A DNA stretch of 16,740 nt from an uncultured Clostridia bacterium (GTDB taxonomy: Bacteria; Bacillota; Clostridia; TANB77; CAG-508): the NCBI GenBank assembly GCA_944393275.1, contig CALXZQ010000013.1, positions 1 through 16,740 on the forward strand, given 5' to 3'. How positions within the stretch are numbered: position 1 is the stretch's first letter; each line of letters starts with the position of its first letter. The notes under the pieces were generated by a model. It worked only from the letters and a program-made list of their open reading frames with translations. It did not search any database and was not told where the DNA came from. This document shows positions 14,370 to 16,740 of this stretch, one piece after another. A program made the translations under genes and the position numbers.

Positions 14370-16019
14370 ATGCGAAAAGAAAAAAATATAAAAAAAGAGA
14401 GCTTTATGCAAGCAGTATTTTCATTGATATTCTCACAAATATTAATTAAAATACTAGGTTTAATTTATACTTTATACCTAACTAATAAAGAAGGATTTGG
14501 AGATAAAGGAAATGCTATATATGGTAGTGCTTATCAAATTTATGCAATGCTTTTAACATTATCATCAATAGGAGTTCCTAATGCAATATCTAAACTTGTA
14601 GCAGAAAGGACTGCTATGGGAGATCATAAAGGTGCAAATAGAATATTTAAGGTAGCATTTGCAACCTTTGCTGTAATTGGTTTGGTGGGTACATTAATAT
14701 TATTCTTTGGTGCTGATTTTATAGCAAATGTAGTTTTGCAAATACCAGAGTCTAAATATACCTTACTTGCATTATCTCCAGCAGTATTCTTTGTTTCAAT
14801 AGCTTCAGTCTTAAGAGGTTACTTTAATGGTAGAGAAACAATGAAAGTTACAGCAAAATCACAAAGTTTAGAACAAATATTTAAAACAATATTTACTATT
14901 GTTATAGTAGAATTAATATTTACAATAAGTAGTGGAAATACTGTGTGGATGGCAGCAGGAGCTAATATTGCTACAACATTATCTATATTTTTAAGTTTTA
15001 TGTATTTATTTTCATTATATAAAATGAATAGCAAGCAAATTAGAAACGAAATAAAGCAATCTGTAAATTATAAATACCAAAGAGTTAAAACTATTGTAAA
15101 AAATATATTGTGGGTATCTATACCAATGTCATTAAGTTCAATAATGTCTTCTTTTAACAAAAATATAGATTCATTTACAGTAGTAAGAAATTTAAAAAAA
15201 TTTATGCCAGAAGCAGAGGCACAAGCACAATATGGAATTTTAGGAGTGAAAGTAGATACATTAACTTCATTGCCACTTGCTATAAATATAGCTTTTGCAA
15301 CAGCATTAGTTCCTGCAATTTCAGCTGCAAAGGCAAAAAATGATAAAAAAACAATAACTAAAAGAGTATCGTTTTCATTGTTAGCTAGTATGCTAATTGG
15401 ACTTCCATGTACAATTGGAATGATAATATTTGCTGATCCAATATTGCACTTATTATATCCAAATGCTCCAGATGGTGCATTAATACTTCAAATTTCTGCA
15501 ATAACAATTATATTTACAATACTAGATCAAACTATAAATGGGACACTTCAAGGAATTGGAAAAGTTATGGTACCTGCAATTTCATTGGGATGTGGAATGC
15601 TTACAAAATTAGTATTTAATTTAATATTAGTTCCAAATCCTGCATTTGGAGTAAATGGTGCTGCAATAGGTTCTGTTGCTTGTCACATTGTTGCATTTTG
15701 CATAGCGTTTACAGTACTTAGAAAGAATGTAAAATTAGATTTAACTATTGGAAAATTTATAATAAAACCTATTTTAGCAACCGCTATAATGGCAGTATGC
15801 TCATATTTTCTATATTCGCAGTTAGCTTCAGGAATAATTATAGAAAAATGGGCAACAATACTATCAATATTATTCGCAATTTTAATATATCTACTTGCTG
15901 TAATTGCTTTAAAAATTTTAACTAAAGAGGAAATATATATGTTGCCATATGGTAAGAAGATATATAAAGTACTTGAAAGGCTTGGTATATATGAGAAAGA
16001 AGCAGAAGAGAAGTTATAG
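14370..16019 (+). CDS. MOP-superfamily lipid-linked oligosaccharide flippase (SpoVB/YtgP type)
   Basis: 549 residues with some 12-14 hydrophobic segments along the whole chain, typical of SpoVB/YtgP/MurJ-like transporters of the MOP superfamily. The N-terminus FSLIFSQILIKILGLIYTLY (17-36), then YQIYAMLLTLSSIGVPNAIS and KLVAE (55-79), is the family signature. SPAVFFVSIASVLRGYFNGR (135-154) and KVDTLTSLPLAINIAFATAL (about 292-311) match later conserved blocks. Such proteins flip lipid II or other undecaprenyl-linked sugars; YtgP is a Bacillus lipid II flippase and SpoVB acts in spore cortex synthesis. The sequence alone does not decide between these roles. GGAAAGG precedes the ATG by about 7 bp. 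It has its own near-consensus promoter and no obvious terminator before the HU gene. Confidence 0.88.
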   Translation: MRKEKNIKKESFMQAVFSLIFSQILIKILGLIYTLYLTNKEGFGDKGNAIYGSAYQIYAMLLTLSSIGVPNAISKLVAERTAMGDHKGANRIFKVAFATFAVIGLVGTLILFFGADFIANVVLQIPESKYTLLALSPAVFFVSIASVLRGYFNGRETMKVTAKSQSLEQIFKTIFTIVIVELIFTISSGNTVWMAAGANIATTLSIFLSFMYLFSLYKMNSKQIRNEIKQSVNYKYQRVKTIVKNILWVSIPMSLSSIMSSFNKNIDSFTVVRNLKKFMPEAEAQAQYGILGVKVDTLTSLPLAINIAFATALVPAISAAKAKNDKKTITKRVSFSLLASMLIGLPCTIGMIIFADPILHLLYPNAPDGALILQISAITIIFTILDQTINGTLQGIGKVMVPAISLGCGMLTKLVFNLILVPNPAFGVNGAAIGSVACHIVAFCIAFTVLRKNVKLDLTIGKFIIKPILATAIMAVCSYFLYSQLASGIIIEKWATILSILFAILIYLLAVIALKILTKEEIYMLPYGKKIYKVLERLGIYEKEAEEKL

Positions 16020-16171
16020 ATATATTAATAAAATTATACAAGAACATAGAAATATAAGCTTTTCTAGAAAAAAATAAATAAAAAAAAGAAGGATTTTATC
16101 AAAAATTGGCGAATATAGTTAATTAGTAGGCATTTAGGCACTACATAAACTTATTAGGAGGTAAATTAGAT

Positions 16172-16447
16172 ATGAACAAAGCTGATTTAATCGCAGCAAT
16201 AGCTGCAAAAACAGGAGAAACAAAAAAAGGTGCTGAAGCAACAGTAAATGCATTCGTAGATGTTGTAACAGAAGCATTAGTTGGAGGAGATAAAGTTCAA
16301 TTAGTTGGATTTGGTTCATTTGAAGTTAGAAAAAGAGCTGCTAGAAAAGGAAGAAACCCACAAACTAAAGAAGAAATAAAAATACCTGCATCAAAAGCTC
16401 CAGTATTCAAAGCTGGTAAAGCATTAAAAGAATTAGTAAATAAATAG
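16172..16447 (+). CDS. hup: DNA-binding protein HU
   Basis: 91 residues, the standard length for HU, the dimeric histone-like protein that bends and compacts DNA. It begins MNKADLIAAIAAKTGETKKG. The dimer core GDKVQLVGFGSFEVRKRAAR (39-58) is followed by the arm with GRNPQTKEEIKIPAS, where the Asn-Pro at the tip intercalates into DNA. VFKAGKALKELV forms the C-terminal helix. AGGAGGT (16156-16162) at 9-bp spacing supports the ATG. Codons look well chosen for strong expression, and a strong terminator follows. The 152-bp gap from the flippase gene probably contains its promoter, but I could not fix one with confidence. Confidence 0.97.
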   Translation: MNKADLIAAIAAKTGETKKGAEATVNAFVDVVTEALVGGDKVQLVGFGSFEVRKRAARKGRNPQTKEEIKIPASKAPVFKAGKALKELVNK

Positions 16448-16492
16448 AATTAATACTAATTATGTAGTTAAATAAATAATATGAATTCATAT

Positions 16493-16522
16493 AAAAGGAT
16501 ATAGCTTTGCTATGTCCTTTTT
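16493..16522 (+). terminator. Rho-independent terminator of the HU gene
   Basis: A 13-bp stem with one G-T wobble: AAAAGGATATAGC (16493-16505) and GCTATGTCCTTTT (16509-16521), a 3-base TTT loop, then T. Confidence 0.88.
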
Positions 16523-16693
16523 AAATGCTTAAAAATAATATATTGTAAATTTAAACATGTAAATACAAAAAATAGAAATTGATACTTTACTAGGAACAGT
16601 TAATAATTATAATAAGAATAAAGAAAAGATGGAGTATTTTAAAATATATTGAATTTGTGTGATAATGCGCAAAAATAAAATTATTAAAAATAT
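16523..16693. other. AT-rich intergenic stretch between HU terminator and tRNA terminator
   Basis: About 170 bases with no open frame of useful length, no convincing ribosome binding site and no repeat that I could see. It appears to be a spacer between convergent units. Confidence 0.6.
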
Positions 16694-16725
16694 AAAAATC
16701 GCTACACAAATTTGTAGCGATTTTT
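16694..16725 (-). terminator. Hairpin terminator downstream of the partial tRNA (minus strand)
   Basis: A 13-bp perfect stem, AAAAATCGCTACA (16694-16706) with TGTAGCGATTTTT (16713-16725). On the minus strand the stem ends in TTTTTATATTTTT, a good U tract, and it starts directly after the tRNA CCA end. Plus-strand T residues (16721-16726) would also allow leftover plus-strand transcripts to stop. Confidence 0.75.
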
Positions 16726-16740
16726 TGGTGCCTCGAACGG
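16726..16740 (-). tRNA. 3' end of a tRNA cut by the right edge (isotype unknown)
   Basis: Read on the minus strand, the last 15 bases are CCGTTCGAGGCACCA. This fits the end of a tRNA: the last bases of the T stem (CCGT), a 7-base acceptor strand TCGAGGC, discriminator A and an encoded CCA. A terminator hairpin begins at the next base, the usual arrangement in clostridia. The predicted 5' acceptor strand would be GCCTCGA, outside the window. The D, anticodon and most of the T arm are missing, so the amino acid cannot be told. Confidence 0.6.

Noticed and set aside
16060..16071. TTTTCTAGAAAA palindrome after the flippase gene
   Set aside because: It has no loop and no following T tract, so it is not a terminator, and single short AT-rich palindromes are expected by chance.
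1..16740. CRISPR arrays, insertion sequences, rRNA genes
   Set aside because: No regularly spaced repeats, transposase frames or rRNA-like GC-rich conserved stretches are visible.

Overview
The window is strongly AT-rich DNA with AGGAGG-type ribosome binding sites, several TTG starts, tight gene packing and near-consensus sigma-A promoters. Together with RarA, a SpoVB/YtgP-type flippase, HU and a Cys-rich protein of a type I recall from clostridia, this points to a low-GC Gram-positive of class Clostridia, probably an uncultured, gut-type lineage. The lineage is inferred from sequence style alone. Most of the window is ordinary chromosome: nucleotide and DNA maintenance, rRNA modification, envelope proteins and a nucleoid protein. 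There is no integrase, transposase or CRISPR array.

Layout. 1-432 (minus) is the 5' part of an M14 zinc carboxypeptidase that runs off the left edge. It is divergent from an HD-domain dGTPase-like gene (541-1722). A promoter at 1731-1758 drives ruvA, followed 8 bp later by rarA. Next come two adjacent half-length TauE/SafE permease genes; the first carries a one-base frameshift at about 3735. A 49-residue YtxH-like membrane-anchored protein follows, and then a terminator shared with a convergent Cys-rich gene (4662-5108, minus). A divergent intergenic region with repeated motifs leads to a 69-residue single-pass membrane protein, then a two-OB-fold SSB-like protein that starts at TTG with its own promoter and a strong terminator.

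6369-9424 looks like an operon of three overlapping or abutting genes: a large GT-C-like membrane protein, an LspA-family protein and RluD. The LspA-family protein is unusual because the residue aligned with one catalytic aspartate is lysine. A separate rRNA pseudouridine synthase (RsuA/RluB family) follows at 9588. A promoter at 10317-10345 then drives a two-S1-domain RNA-binding protein and a winged-helix protein of unknown function with a possible replication-relaxation-like C-terminus. That protein converges, across one shared terminator, with a VirD4/TraG-type coupling ATPase (11866-14193, minus). The ATPase has no relaxase or other transfer gene nearby. The winged-helix protein and coupling ATPase are the best candidates for an undescribed system, but their partnership rests only on gene position.

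The right part has a flippase (14370-16019) divergent from the ATPase, each with a near-consensus promoter, then the HU gene (16172-16447) and its terminator. The right edge appears to cut the 3' end of a minus-strand tRNA, followed in its direction of transcription by a terminator hairpin.
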